A stretch of 64,000 nucleotides of DNA from Massilia horti (GTDB lineage Bacteria > Pseudomonadota > Gammaproteobacteria > Burkholderiales > Burkholderiaceae_D). Numbering within the stretch: the first letter of the stretch is position 1; each line of letters begins with the position of its first letter. Position numbers and translations under genes: made by a program. Of the stretch, positions 19,228 through 28,046 are shown piece after piece. The DNA lies in assembly GCF_004614195.1 (NCBI RefSeq), contig NZ_SPUM01000107.1, positions 60,381-124,380 of the forward strand, in the 5' to 3' direction. The notes under the pieces were generated by a model. That model searched no databases and had not been told where the DNA came from. It saw only the letters and a program-made list of their open reading frames with translations.

Positions 19228-20175
19228 ATGAAAAAATTTTTGGTCGGCATGATGCTTGCGGTGACGGCGCTTTCGCTGGTTACGGAGGCCATTGCCCGTC
19301 CGATGGGTGGCGGCCGTTCGTTCGGCCGCCAGTCGCAGTCCGTACGCCAGATGAGCAAGCCGGCACCCGCACCGGCGCCTGCGCAGCAGCAATCCCAAAT
19401 GCAGCGCCAGGCCACGCCTGGCCAGGCCGCACCGGCCCCGATGCCGCAGCAAAAGCCCAGCATGTGGAAGGGCATGCTGGGCGGTGCGCTGCTCGGCCTG
19501 GGCCTGGGCGCGCTGCTCTCGCACTTTGGCATCGGCGGCGCGATGGCCAGCATGCTGTCGTCGATCCTGATGATCGTGCTGCTGGCGCTGGCCGTCATGT
19601 TTATCGTCCGCATGTTTCGCCGCAAGGACACGCCGGCCAACCCGTCGTATCCAATGGGCGTGCCGGGCACCCTGACGCCGGCATCGGCCAGCGCAACCCC
19701 TGAAATCGGCTCCGGCCTGTCGGGCTACCAGTCGCAGCCGAACGCCTTCCAGGGCCAGTCGCAGGCGCCAAGCAGCTCTGCCGCGCCGCACGTGGCCTGG
19801 GGCGTGCCGTCCGACTTCGATACTGACGCCTTCCTGCGCCAGGCCAAGTCGATGTTCATCCGCCTGCAGGCGACCTGGGACCGCGGCGACGTGGCCGACC
19901 TGCGCGAGTTCACCACGCCGGAAGTGTTTGCCGAGCTCAAGACGCAGATCATGGAGCGCACCGGCAACGACTTCACCGACGTGGTCTCGATCGACGCCCA
20001 GTTGCTGGGCATCGACAAGACCGAACAGGACTACCTGGCGAGCGTGCAGTTCAACGGCATGATCAAGAGCGCGCCGAACGCCCAGCCGGAACCGTTCGTG
20101 GAAGTGTGGAACTTGTCCAAGCCGCAGCATGGCACGGGCGGCTGGGTGCTGGCGGGTATCCAGCAGGTCGCCTGA
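19228..20175 (+). CDS. Tim44-like domain protein, membrane-anchored
   Basis: A 315-residue protein with a signal sequence (MKKFLVGMMLAVTALSLVTEAIA), a Pro/Gln-rich low-complexity linker (about 40-85), two adjacent hydrophobic segments (about 88-130, LLGLGLGALLSHFGIGGAM then ILMIVLLALAVMFIVRMF), another linker, and a C-terminal Tim44-like domain from about residue 195 (FLRQAKSMFIRLQATWDRGD ... WVLAGIQQV). Bacterial Tim44-like proteins are of unclear function. It starts 10 bp after ubiE and ends at a terminator, suggesting a ubiE co-transcript. Confidence 0.85.
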   Translation: MKKFLVGMMLAVTALSLVTEAIARPMGGGRSFGRQSQSVRQMSKPAPAPAPAQQQSQMQRQATPGQAAPAPMPQQKPSMWKGMLGGALLGLGLGALLSHFGIGGAMASMLSSILMIVLLALAVMFIVRMFRRKDTPANPSYPMGVPGTLTPASASATPEIGSGLSGYQSQPNAFQGQSQAPSSSAAPHVAWGVPSDFDTDAFLRQAKSMFIRLQATWDRGDVADLREFTTPEVFAELKTQIMERTGNDFTDVVSIDAQLLGIDKTEQDYLASVQFNGMIKSAPNAQPEPFVEVWNLSKPQHGTGGWVLAGIQQVA

Positions 20176-20234
20176 TCATTTCTTAACAATTTTCCCGTGC
20201 TGCCGGGTTTGTGCCCGGCAAACTGGTAAGATCG

Positions 20235-20266
20235 AAACCGCCCGCATCCCGGGCGGTTTTGTTTTG
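20235..20266 (+). terminator. Rho-independent terminator between the Tim44-like gene and ubiJ
   Basis: AAACCGCCCG-CATC-CCGGGCGGTTTT: a GC-rich stem of 8-9 bp followed by TTTTGTTTT. It ends only a few bases before the ubiJ start codon, so ubiJ-ubiB must be expressed by read-through or from a promoter overlapping this structure. A second weaker hairpin, GCCGGG...CCCGGC, lies at about 20202-20219. Confidence 0.8.
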
Positions 20267-20277
20267 TGATGCGTACC

Positions 20278-20943
20278 ATGAATCCATCGACCCTGTCGCC
20301 GCAACGCGTGCTGACCACGTCCGCGGTTGCCGCGCTTAACCACTTGCTGGCCCAGGAAGCCTGGGCGCGCGATTCGCTGGCGCTGCATGCCGGTAAGGAA
20401 GCGTGCATCGATACCGGCCACTTGCAGCTGCGCCTGCGCGTGGGCCGCGACGGCATGCTCGAATCCTCGCTGTCCGAGGAACCGGCCACCGTCACGATCC
20501 GCGTCAAGCTCACCGACCTGCCGCTGATCGCGGCCAATCGCGAGCGCGCCTTCTCGTATGTGCAGATCGAGGGCGACGCCGAATTTGCCAACGCCATCTC
20601 GCAGCTGTCCAAGGGCCTGCGCTGGGACGCCGAGCATGACCTGGAACGCTGGCTGGGACCAGTGGGCGCGGTGCGCGTGGCCGGCGCCGCGCGCGATGTG
20701 GTTGGCGGCGTGGCCGCTACCGGGCGCCGGCTGGCCGAGAACGTCGCCGAGTTCCTGCTGGAAGAGCGCCCGGTGCTGGTGCGCCCCGCCATCGTCGACG
20801 AGTTCGCGCAAGAGGTGACGCGCCTGCGCGACGACGTCGAACGCAGCGCCAAGCGCATCGCCAAACTGGAGCAGCGGCTGGCGCAGCGCGACGCGGCCGC
20901 GACCACCCGCCCGAGCGGGGACCCCACCCTGGACAGCCGATGA
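20278..20943 (+). CDS. ubiJ: UbiJ-like SCP2 domain ubiquinone biosynthesis accessory protein
   Basis: A 221-residue protein: an SCP2-type lipid-binding domain (about 20-120, with [12 protein letters not shown] and [17 protein letters not shown]) and a C-terminal helical/coiled-coil part ([27 protein letters not shown]). UbiJ binds ubiquinone intermediates and assists the UbiE/UbiB-containing complex. The ubiE...ubiJ-ubiB order supports the name. Start chosen at ATG 20278; ATG 20269 and GTG 20266 are also in frame. Its stop overlaps the ubiB start (ATGA). Confidence 0.87.
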   Translation: MNPSTLSPQRVLTTSAVAALNHLLAQEAWARDSLALHAGKEACIDTGHLQLRLRVGRDGMLESSLSEEPATVTIRVKLTDLPLIAANRERAFSYVQIEGDAEFANAISQLSKGLRWDAEHDLERWLGPVGAVRVAGAARDVVGGVAATGRRLAENVAEFLLEERPVLVRPAIVDEFAQEVTRLRDDVERSAKRIAKLEQRLAQRDAAATTRPSGDPTLDSR

Positions 20944-22502
20944 TATTGAAATTCCTGCGCCTGCTGAAAATCTTCACGGTCGCGACCCGCTACGGTCTCG
21001 ACCAGATCGCCATCTCCCAACTGCAGGCGCCGCGTACCGCAAGGCTGGTCAACGCCATGCTGTTCTGGCGCCGGATCACCACGCCGCGCGCGGTACGCCT
21101 GCGCCAGGCGCTGGAGGAGCTGGGGCCGATCTTCGTGAAGTTCGGGCAGGTGCTGTCGACCCGGCGCGACCTGATGCCGCCCGATATAGCCGACGAGCTG
21201 GCGCTGCTGCAGGACCGCGTTCCGCCGTTCAGTTCCGAAATCGCGATCGCCCAGATCACGCGCGCGCTCGGCGCCCATCCGGACGAACTGTTCGCCCGCT
21301 TCGAGCGCACGCCGGTGGCCTCCGCCTCGATCGCGCAAGTGCACTTCGCAACATTGAAGGACGGCCGCGAAGTGGCGGTCAAGGTGCTGCGCCCCGGCAT
21401 GCGCAAGTCGATCGACGAGGACCTGGCCCTGATGCGCGTGGCTGCTGGCCTGCTTGAGAAAGTCTGGGCCGACGCGCGGCGCCTGAAGCCGCGCGAAGTG
21501 GTGGCCGAATTCGACAAGTACCTGCACGACGAGCTCGACCTGATGCGCGAGGCGGCCAACGCCAGCCAGCTGCGGCGCAACTTTGCCGACTCCGACCTGC
21601 TGCTGGTGCCGGAAATGTTCTGGGATTACTGCTCCAGCAGCGTGATCGTGATGGAGCGCATGAACGGCATCCCGATCTCGCAGATCGACCGGCTGGCCGC
21701 GGCCGGCGTCGACCTGAAGAAACTATCGAGCGACGGGGTCGAGATCTTCTTCACCCAGGTGTTCCGCGACGGCTTCTTCCATGCTGACATGCACCCCGGG
21801 AATATCCTGGTCTCGGTCGATCCGACCACCTTCGGGCGTTACATCGCGCTCGACTTCGGCATCGTCGGCACCCTGAACGACTACGACAAGGATTACCTGT
21901 CGCAAAACTTCCTCGCCTTCTTCCGCCGCGACTATAAGCGCGTGGCCGAGGCGCACATCGAATCGGGCTGGGCGCCGCGCGACACGCGGGTCGACGAGCT
22001 GGAGTCGGCGGTGCGCGCGACCTGCGAACCGATCTTCGACCGGCCGCTGAAGGACATCTCGTTCGGCCAGGTGCTGCTGCGCCTGTTCCAGACCTCGCGC
22101 CGCTTCAATGTCGAGGTGCAGCCGCAGCTGGTGCTGCTGCAAAAGACGATGCTCAACATCGAGGGCCTGGGCCGCCAGCTCGATCCCGACCTGGACTTGT
22201 GGAAGACCGCCAAGCCCTACCTCGAACGCTGGATGGCGGAGCAGGTGGGCTGGCGCGGCATGGTCGAGCGGCTGCGCGCCGAAGCACCGCGCTACGCGCA
22301 CATCTTCCCGCAGCTGCCGCGCCTGATGCACCAGGTGCTGGAACACCAGGCCCGCCCGGGCGACGACGAACTGCTGGGCAAGCTGGTGAGCGAGCAGCGC
22401 CGCACCAACCGCCTGCTGGTGTTCGTTGCCTGCGTGACCAGCGCGCTCGCGGTCGGCATGGTGGCGCTGCACCTGTACACGCACTTTCACGCGCTGGCTT
22501 GA
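20940..22502 (+). CDS. ubiB: UbiB, ubiquinone biosynthesis atypical kinase-like ATPase
   Basis: A 520-residue UbiB/ADCK protein with the KxGQ motif ([16 protein letters not shown], about 62), the Ala-rich loop [19 protein letters not shown] with the conserved lysine, [21 protein letters not shown] (catalytic loop) and LDFGIVG (metal-binding DFG). A hydrophobic anchor lies at the C-terminus ([20 protein letters not shown]). It is needed for ubiquinone ring modification, probably extracting lipid precursors from the membrane. Translationally coupled to ubiJ by a 4-bp overlap. Confidence 0.97.
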   Translation: MILKFLRLLKIFTVATRYGLDQIAISQLQAPRTARLVNAMLFWRRITTPRAVRLRQALEELGPIFVKFGQVLSTRRDLMPPDIADELALLQDRVPPFSSEIAIAQITRALGAHPDELFARFERTPVASASIAQVHFATLKDGREVAVKVLRPGMRKSIDEDLALMRVAAGLLEKVWADARRLKPREVVAEFDKYLHDELDLMREAANASQLRRNFADSDLLLVPEMFWDYCSSSVIVMERMNGIPISQIDRLAAAGVDLKKLSSDGVEIFFTQVFRDGFFHADMHPGNILVSVDPTTFGRYIALDFGIVGTLNDYDKDYLSQNFLAFFRRDYKRVAEAHIESGWAPRDTRVDELESAVRATCEPIFDRPLKDISFGQVLLRLFQTSRRFNVEVQPQLVLLQKTMLNIEGLGRQLDPDLDLWKTAKPYLERWMAEQVGWRGMVERLRAEAPRYAHIFPQLPRLMHQVLEHQARPGDDELLGKLVSEQRRTNRLLVFVACVTSALAVGMVALHLYTHFHALA

Positions 22503-22503
22503 C

Positions 22504-23106
22504 ATGAACCAGTTCGCGCACCGCGACCCGCGCGAGCCGGCGTTCTGGGACGAACGCTTCGAGCGCGGTTTCACGCCCTGGGACCGGGGCGGGGTGCCGC
22601 ACGATCTGCAGCGCTTCGTGGCGGGCGCCGCGCGTCCATTGGTCACCTTGATCCCCGGCTGCGGTGCCGCGCACGAACTGGCGTACCTGCTGCGCGCCGG
22701 CTGGGATGCCACCGCCATCGACTTTGCGCCAGCCGCGGTGGCCCGCGCCAAGTCCCTGCTCGGGCCGATGGGCGAGCGGGTGGTGGAGGCGGATTTTTTC
22801 GGCTACCAACCGGCGCGTCCGCTCGAGCTCATTTATGAGCGGGCGTTCCTGTGCGCGCTGCCACGCGCGATGTGGCCGCAGGTGGCGCGGCGCTGGGCCG
22901 ACTTGCTGGCGCCCGGCGCGCTGCTGGCCGGCTTCTTCTTCTTTGACGATGCGCCGCACGGGCCGCCATTCGGCATCACCCGGGAGCTGCTCGACCAATT
23001 GCTCACGCCGCATTTCAGCTGCATCGAGGACGCCCCGGTGGCGGACTCGATTCCCGTCTTCGCGGGCAAGGAGCGCTGGATAGTGTGGCAGCGCGCCGAA
23101 TATTGA
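22504..23106 (+). CDS. Thiopurine S-methyltransferase (TPMT)-like SAM methyltransferase
   Basis: A 200-residue class I methyltransferase. The N-terminal DPREPAFWDERFERGFTPWD, the SAM motif LIPGCGAAHELAYLLRAGWD, AIDFAPAAVARAK and DFFGYQPARPLELIYERAFLCALP match the TPMT-like family (thiol/selenium/tellurium or small-molecule methylation). It begins 1 bp after the ubiB stop and so belongs to the same transcript, but I know no direct role in ubiquinone synthesis for this family. Substrate unknown. Confidence 0.88.
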   Translation: MNQFAHRDPREPAFWDERFERGFTPWDRGGVPHDLQRFVAGAARPLVTLIPGCGAAHELAYLLRAGWDATAIDFAPAAVARAKSLLGPMGERVVEADFFGYQPARPLELIYERAFLCALPRAMWPQVARRWADLLAPGALLAGFFFFDDAPHGPPFGITRELLDQLLTPHFSCIEDAPVADSIPVFAGKERWIVWQRAEY

Positions 23107-23157
23107 ACAATCTCTGCCGTGGCTGGTCTAACGGGACCTCTCCCTTTAGGACAGCCG

Positions 23158-24084
23158 ATGACAACTCCAGACGATTACGACACACCTTGGAAAGATGCCC
23201 TGACCCGGTATTTTCCCGAGTTCATGGCGTTCTACTTCCCCAAGGCCTATCGCCAGATTGACTGGTCGCGTCCGCACGCTTTTCTGGAACAGGAATTGGC
23301 CCAGGTCGTGCGCGACGGCCAGTCCGGCAGGCGGCGGGTGGACAAGCTGGTGCGGGTGTTCCGCAGCGGCGGCGGCGAGGAGTGGGTCTTTGTCCATATC
23401 GACGTGCAGGGAAACTACGACCGGCATTTCGCCGAGCGCATCTTCCAGTACAACTACCGGATCTACGACCGTTACCGGCGCCCGGTGGCCAGCCTCGTGC
23501 TGCTGGCCGACGAGAGTCCGAAGTGGAAGCCGACGGCGTATGAATATGCGCTGTTCGGGTGCGAGGTCGGCATTCGTTTCCCGTCCGTCAAACTGAACGG
23601 CTACGCCGGGCGGATCAACGAACTGCTGGAAGAGAAGAACGCTTTTGCCGTAGTCACGGCGGCGCACTTGCTGACGCAACAAACAAGGGGGCGGGATGTC
23701 GAACGACATGCGGAGAAGTGGCGGCTGGCGCGCATGCTGTTCGAACGCAAATGGGACAGGCAACGCGTCCTCGACCTGTTTAACGTGATCGACTGGATGA
23801 TGGAGATTGCGCCGCCACTACAGGCTCAATTGATGCAGGACATTAGCACCTTGGAGAGGGAGCGAAATATGCCGTATATCTCATCGTTTGAACGCAAGGG
23901 GCGCGAAGAAGGCCGGCTCGAAGGCAAGAAGGAGATGCTGCGTGGCTTGCTCAAGCACCGGTTCGGCGAACTGCCGCAATCGGCGGAAAAACGTCTGGCC
24001 AACGCCAGCCAGGATGAGCTGACCGCGTGGAGTGAGGCCGTACTTGTTGCCACGACGCTCGAGCGAGTATTTGAACCTGACTGA
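23158..24084 (+). CDS. Rpn/DUF4351-type PD-(D/E)XK nuclease-like (transposase-related) protein
   Basis: A 308-residue protein. The N-terminal ~170 residues look like the Rpn/YhgA-like PD-(D/E)XK domain: FPEFMAFYFPKAYRQIDW, then DKLVRVFRSGGGEEWVFVHIDVQG with the D...IDVQ metal-binding core. The C-terminal part (from about 245) is a DUF4351-type helical tail (GKKEMLRGLLKHRFGELPQSAEKRL). Rpn proteins stimulate recombination or cut DNA, and DUF4351 members are often scattered in many copies. Start ATG 23158 follows TTTAGGACAG; an upstream in-frame start at 23119 has no support. The 3' third is duplicated downstream at 24104-24385. Confidence 0.85.
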   Translation: MTTPDDYDTPWKDALTRYFPEFMAFYFPKAYRQIDWSRPHAFLEQELAQVVRDGQSGRRRVDKLVRVFRSGGGEEWVFVHIDVQGNYDRHFAERIFQYNYRIYDRYRRPVASLVLLADESPKWKPTAYEYALFGCEVGIRFPSVKLNGYAGRINELLEEKNAFAVVTAAHLLTQQTRGRDVERHAEKWRLARMLFERKWDRQRVLDLFNVIDWMMEIAPPLQAQLMQDISTLERERNMPYISSFERKGREEGRLEGKKEMLRGLLKHRFGELPQSAEKRLANASQDELTAWSEAVLVATTLERVFEPD

Positions 24085-24103
24085 CGCGTATTGAAGAAGG
24101 GCA

Positions 24104-24385
24104 CCACTTCAGGGGCAACGGATGCAGGACATTTGTAGCTTGGAGAGGGAACGAAACTTGCCGTATATCTCATCGTTTGAACGCAAGGGGCGCGAAGAAG
24201 GCTTGCGCGAAGGCAGGCTTAAAGGCAAACAGGAGATGCTGCGTGATTTGCTCAGGCGCCGGTTTGGCGAATTGCCGCCGTCGGCGGAAAAGCGTCTGGC
24301 CAATGCCAGCCTGGATGAGCTGACAGCGTGGAGCATTGCCGTATTGGAGGCCAAGACGCTTGAGCGCGTCTTTGCATCCGGCTGA
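24104..24385 (+). pseudogene. Tandem partial duplicate of the DUF4351 tail of the preceding gene
   Basis: This region repeats positions 23815-24084 at an offset of 289 bp; long stretches are identical (e.g. CGTATATCTCATCGTTTGAA). The frame from ATG 24122 (87 residues, MQDICSLERERNLPYISS...) is intact and matches residues 226-308 of the upstream protein, with a four-residue insertion (EGLREGRLKGKQ against EGRLEGKK) and several substitutions. It lacks the nuclease domain. An AGGGG eight bases before the ATG could permit translation, so either a remnant of a second full copy or an expressed C-terminal fragment is possible. Confidence 0.75.
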
Positions 24386-24401
24386 CCCGGTGCCGCGACG
24401 G

Positions 24402-24719
24402 CTATCTGGTTTCGATTCGCGCTGACGCATGAAGCGTGCAGGCGCGGTGCACGTTCTCGAGGAACCGGATGGCTTCGCCTTGCGAGGTCGTGGCAGGCAC
24501 CAGCCGCCCGAGCGCGGCATCATCAAGCACGCGGTCGACACCGTACGCGATCGCGCGCGAGACGTCGCGCGCCCGCATGCCGTCGCTATTGTACAGCGCG
24601 TCATACACGCCCACCGCCTCCCACAGCGGCACCAGCCCGGGATTGGTCGAATCCTCGAACACGACTGCGGGAGCGGGCAAGCCCTCGTCGTCGCGCACCA
24701 GCCGAAACACAAAGCTCAC
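24402..24719 (-). CDS. Orphan 105-residue protein of unknown function
   Basis: Start GTG 24719 preceded by AAGGAAAA, a good ribosome-binding site; an upstream extension of the frame runs through the terminator of the neighbouring small RNA and is not credible. The protein (VSFVFRLVRDDEGLPAPAVV ... LENVHRACTLHASARIETR) is acidic, without membrane segments or cysteine clusters apart from one Cys, and has host-like codon use. I do not recognise a family. It lies about 90 bp downstream of a likely sRNA gene on the same strand and converges with the Rpn duplicate. Confidence 0.65.
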   Translation of the reverse strand: MSFVFRLVRDDEGLPAPAVVFEDSTNPGLVPLWEAVGVYDALYNSDGMRARDVSRAIAYGVDRVLDDAALGRLVPATTSQGEAIRFLENVHRACTLHASARIETR

Positions 24720-24805
24720 AGTTTTCCTTCCTTGATTCGTGGGGACTGATGCTACCACTACAGCAGCCTGTGCGCTTTCCGCTGCAGGGAGGATAGTCGG
24801 ATGGA

Positions 24806-24832
24806 CGAAAAAAAACCCGCATGAGCGGGTTT
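24806..24832 (-). terminator. Rho-independent terminator of the candidate sRNA
   Basis: On the minus strand AAACCCGC-TCAT-GCGGGTTT is an 8-bp stem followed directly by T8 (A8 at 24808-24815 on the plus strand). There is no T-run on the plus-strand side, so the direction is clear. Confidence 0.85.
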
Positions 24833-24939
24833 CCCAAGATAAGTTTTCTTGTTCGACAGCGTCGATGTGAACATCGCGCAAGCTTCTGTTTCTTAATCTT
24901 CGCGGCAGTTCCGATCTGCCGCCAACAGCGCTGTTGAAG
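24806..24939 (-). ncRNA. Candidate small RNA with own promoter and intrinsic terminator
   Basis: Read on the minus strand, a sigma-70 promoter (24946-24974) precedes a ~134-nt stretch with three hairpins: GCGGCAG...CTGCCGC (24902-24922), CGATGT-TC-ACATCG (24863-24876) and AAACCCGC-TCAT-GCGGGTTT (24813-24832) followed by eight T residues. No translated frame with a convincing start and ribosome-binding site fits inside it. The single-stranded parts are A-rich (AACAAGAAAAC, GAAGATTAAGAAACAGAAG), as in many Hfq-type sRNAs. Position and structure support an sRNA; I cannot name a family. Confidence 0.55.
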
Positions 24940-24945
24940 GAATAC

Positions 24946-24974
24946 ATTTAATCACTTCAGTTGATCCATAGCAA
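24946..24974 (-). promoter_or_regulatory. Sigma-70-type promoter of the candidate sRNA
   Basis: On the minus strand: -35 TTGCTA (24969-24974), a 17-bp spacer and -10 TTAAAT (24946-24951). The predicted start is at about 24939. Confidence 0.5.
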
Positions 24975-25130
24975 ACGGAACCTGCTTTTCGCAGTGACGA
25001 AAAACAACACATACGTCTGCGACCCGTCGCCCGGGCAGGCTTGCGGGCACCCGGCCTTGGCCGTTAACCGGGAAAATCTTCTATAAAAGCTTTATAATTC
25101 AGGGTTTTGAAGATTTTTGCGGAGTATCGT

Positions 25131-25430
25131 ATGCCGATTTATGCCTACCGCTGCGACGAATGCGGTTTTGCCAAGGATGTGCTGCAAAAAATTTCGGACC
25201 CGGTGCTGACCACCTGCCCGTCGTGCGCCAAGCCAACGTTCAAGAAGCAGCTGACCGCCGCCGGCTTCCAGCTCAAGGGCACTGGCTGGTACGTGACCGA
25301 TTTTCGCGGCGGTAGCGCGCCGTCGACCGGGACCGCAAGCAGCCCGGCCGCAGCGCCTGCTGCCGCGCCGGCCGCCGCACCAGCCCCTGCGCCGGCTGCC
25401 AGCAGCTCCAGCGACAGCGGCACTGCCTGA
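25131..25430 (+). CDS. FmdB-type zinc ribbon protein
   Basis: A 99-residue protein starting MPIYAYRCDECG, the FmdB family hallmark, with CDEC and CPSC zinc knuckles, then the conserved KQLTAAGFQLKGTGWYVTDF segment. The tail after about residue 65 is Ala/Pro/Ser-rich low complexity. The family is regulatory-like but not well defined. Start ATG 25131 has GCGGAG upstream; the in-frame codon at 25107 is rejected. A TATAAT-like element lies at about 25091-25096. It heads an fmdB-DUF502-aspS cluster. Confidence 0.92.
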   Translation: MPIYAYRCDECGFAKDVLQKISDPVLTTCPSCAKPTFKKQLTAAGFQLKGTGWYVTDFRGGSAPSTGTASSPAAAPAAAPAAAPAPAPAASSSSDSGTA

Positions 25431-25466
25431 TCCGCGGCCTTTCGGGCCCAACAACAAGAGAACGCG

Positions 25467-26069
25467 ATGCGCAAATACTTCATCACCGGATTGCTGATCC
25501 TGGTTCCGCTGGCCATCACGGCCTGGGTCCTGAACCTGATCATCGGCACGCTCGACCAGTCGCTGCTGATCGTGCCCGACCGCTGGCAGCCGCGCAACGT
25601 CATCGGCTTTGATATTCCGGGCGTTGGCGCCATCCTGACCCTCGCGATCGTGTTCCTGACGGGCCTGTTGACCAACAACCTGGTCGGCAACTTCGTGGTG
25701 CGCCAGTGGGAGCGCCTGCTGAACCGCATTCCCGTGGTCAGCTCGCTGTACGGCAGTGTCAAGCAGGTATCGGACACCTTGTTCTCTTCGTCCGGCAACG
25801 CGTTTCGCAAGGCCGTGCTGGTGCCGTATCCGCACGCCCATTCGCACACGATCGGCTTTTTGACCGGCGTGCCGGGCGGCGACGTGAAGAACCACCTCTA
25901 CGGCGACTACGTGAGCGTGTACGTGCCGACCACGCCGAACCCGACTTCCGGCTTCTTCCTCATGATGGAGCGCAGCAAGGTCGTCGAGCTCGACATGACG
26001 GTCGACGCCGCGCTCAAGTACATCGTCTCGATGGGCGTCGTCGCTCCGGACGACGCGCCGACAGAATAA
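25467..26069 (+). CDS. DUF502 family inner-membrane protein
   Basis: A 200-residue protein with two N-terminal membrane segments (LLILVPLAITAWVLNLIIG and IPGVGAILTLAIVFLTGLLT) and a conserved soluble part with IPVVSSLYGSVKQVSDTLF, YPHAHSHTIGFLTG and PTTPNPTSGFFLMM. This is the DUF502 pattern. In betaproteobacteria it lies between an fmdB-like gene and aspS, as here. Function unknown; envelope location inferred. Start ATG 25467 follows AAGAGAACGCG. Confidence 0.92.
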   Translation: MRKYFITGLLILVPLAITAWVLNLIIGTLDQSLLIVPDRWQPRNVIGFDIPGVGAILTLAIVFLTGLLTNNLVGNFVVRQWERLLNRIPVVSSLYGSVKQVSDTLFSSSGNAFRKAVLVPYPHAHSHTIGFLTGVPGGDVKNHLYGDYVSVYVPTTPNPTSGFFLMMERSKVVELDMTVDAALKYIVSMGVVAPDDAPTE

Positions 26070-26135
26070 AGGCAGCAAAGAATCCGCCTGCCCGCAGGCA
26101 GGCAACCAATACACCAACCTGGAATAGAGAAAAAT

Positions 26136-27938
26136 ATGTCCTCCATGCGTACCACTTACTGCGGCCTTGTCACGGAAGAACTACTGGGCCAAACCGTCAG
26201 CCTGTGCGGCTGGGTGCATCGCCGTCGCGACCACGGCGGGGTGATCTTCATCGACCTGCGCGACCGCGAAGGCCTGGTGCAGGTCGTCTGCCATCCTGAC
26301 AACGCTGAAGTCTTCAAGGCCGCGGAACACGTACGCAACGAGTACTGCCTGCGCATCGTCGGCACCGTCAACAAGCGCCTGGAAGGCACCGCCAACCCGA
26401 ACCTGAAGTCGGGCCAGATCGAAGTCGTCGCCGCCCAACTGGAAGTGCTCAACGCCTCGGTGCCGGTGCCGTTCCAGCTGGACGACGACAATCTGTCGGA
26501 AACCACCCGCCTGACCCACCGCGTGCTGGACCTGCGCCGCGCCCAGATGCAGGACAACCTGCGCCTGCGCTACAAGGTGTCGATGGCCGTGCGCAATTAC
26601 CTGGACGCGCACGGTTTCGTCGATATCGAGACCCCGATGCTGACCAAGTCCACGCCGGAAGGCGCGCGCGACTACCTGGTGCCGTCGCGCGTGCATTCGG
26701 GCCACTTCTTCGCGCTGCCGCAGTCGCCGCAGCTGTTCAAGCAGCTGCTGATGGTGTCGGGCTTCGACCGCTACTACCAGATCACCAAGTGCTTCCGCGA
26801 CGAAGACCTGCGCGCCGACCGCCAGCCGGAATTCACCCAGATCGACTGCGAGACCTCGTTCCTGACCGAGCAGGAGATCCGCGACCTGTTCGAAGACATG
26901 ATGCGCCACGTCTTCAAGACCACCCGCGGCATCGATCTGCCCAACCCGTTCCCGGTGATGGACTACGCCACCGCGATGGGCAAGTACGGTTCGGACAAGC
27001 CTGACATGCGCGTCAAGCTGCAGTTCACCGAACTGACCGAAGTGATGAAGACCGTCGAGTTCAAGGTGTTCAACGGCGCGGCCAACATGCCGGGCGGCCG
27101 CGTGGTCGGCCTGCGCGTGCCGCAGGGCGGTTCGATGCCGCGCTCGGAGATCGACGCCTACACCCAGTTCGTCGCCATCTACGGCGCCAAGGGCCTGGCC
27201 TACATCAAGGTCAACGAGAAGGCCAAGGGCCGCGATGGCCTGCAGTCGCCGATCGTGAAGAACCTGTCGGACGAAGCGCTGGCCCAGGTGATCGAGCTGA
27301 CCGGTGCCGAGGACGGCGACCTGATCTTCTTCGGCGCGGACAAGGCCAAGGTCGTCAACGACGCGATCGGCGCGCTGCGCGTGAAGATCGGCCACTCCGA
27401 GTTCGGCAAGAAGGCTGGCCTGTTCGACGAGGTGTGGGCACCGCTGTGGGTGGTGGACTTCCCGATGTTCGAGTACGACGAGGAAGACAACCGCTGGACC
27501 GCGACCCACCACCCGTTCACCTCGCCGAAGGATAGCCACGAAGACATGCTCGAGACCAACCCGGGCGCCTGCCTGGCCAAGGCCTACGACATGGTCCTGA
27601 ACGGCTGGGAGCTGGGCGGCGGTTCGATCCGTATCCACCGCGAGGAAGTGCAGAGCAAGGTGTTCCGCGCACTCAAGATCAACGCCGAGGAAGCGCAGGC
27701 CAAGTTCGGCTTCCTGCTCGACGCCCTGCAGTACGGCGCGCCGCCGCACGGTGGCCTGGCGTTCGGCCTGGACCGCCTGATCACGCTGATGACCGGCTCC
27801 GAGTCGATCCGCGACGTGATCGCCTTCCCGAAGACCCAGCGCGCCCAGTGCCTGCTGACCAACGCGCCGTCCGAAGTGGACGAGAAGCAGCTGCGCGAAC
27901 TGCACATCCGCCTGCGCAACGAAGCCAAGGTGGCCTGA
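26136..27938 (+). CDS. aspS: Aspartyl-tRNA synthetase
   Basis: A 600-residue bacterial-type class II AspRS: N-terminal OB-fold anticodon-binding domain ([24 protein letters not shown]), motif 2 [18 protein letters not shown], the bacterial GAD insertion (about 290-410) and motif 3 [15 protein letters not shown]. It charges tRNA-Asp; whether it also charges tRNA-Asn cannot be decided by reading. Start ATG 26136 after ATAGAGAAAAAT. A terminator follows at 27963. Confidence 0.98.
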   Translation: MSSMRTTYCGLVTEELLGQTVSLCGWVHRRRDHGGVIFIDLRDREGLVQVVCHPDNAEVFKAAEHVRNEYCLRIVGTVNKRLEGTANPNLKSGQIEVVAAQLEVLNASVPVPFQLDDDNLSETTRLTHRVLDLRRAQMQDNLRLRYKVSMAVRNYLDAHGFVDIETPMLTKSTPEGARDYLVPSRVHSGHFFALPQSPQLFKQLLMVSGFDRYYQITKCFRDEDLRADRQPEFTQIDCETSFLTEQEIRDLFEDMMRHVFKTTRGIDLPNPFPVMDYATAMGKYGSDKPDMRVKLQFTELTEVMKTVEFKVFNGAANMPGGRVVGLRVPQGGSMPRSEIDAYTQFVAIYGAKGLAYIKVNEKAKGRDGLQSPIVKNLSDEALAQVIELTGAEDGDLIFFGADKAKVVNDAIGALRVKIGHSEFGKKAGLFDEVWAPLWVVDFPMFEYDEEDNRWTATHHPFTSPKDSHEDMLETNPGACLAKAYDMVLNGWELGGGSIRIHREEVQSKVFRALKINAEEAQAKFGFLLDALQYGAPPHGGLAFGLDRLITLMTGSESIRDVIAFPKTQRAQCLLTNAPSEVDEKQLRELHIRLRNEAKVA

Positions 27939-27962
27939 GCTGATCCAGGCTGACCGCTAGTT

Positions 27963-28013
27963 GAAGGGCCAGGTCAGTTCGCCGGTGTCGGCGAACATGC
28001 CTGGCCCTTTTTC
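27963..28013 (+). terminator. Rho-independent terminator after aspS
   Basis: AGGGCCAGG and CCTGGCCCT pair over 9 bp, with an inner TTCGCCG...CGGCGAA hairpin, followed by TTTTTC. This ends the fmdB-DUF502-aspS transcript before nudB. Confidence 0.85.
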
Positions 28014-28046
28014 ACATTAGCAGGCACCCGAACGGAGCCAACAAGC

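Noticed and set aside
23158..24084. Active insertion sequence transposase
   Set aside because: The gene resembles Rpn/DUF4351 nuclease-like proteins; there are no terminal inverted repeats or target-site duplications around it.
24833..24947. N-terminal extension of the orphan protein at 24402-24719 up to 24947
   Set aside because: It would run through the sRNA-type hairpins and the T8 terminator; the GTG at 24719 has its own ribosome-binding site.
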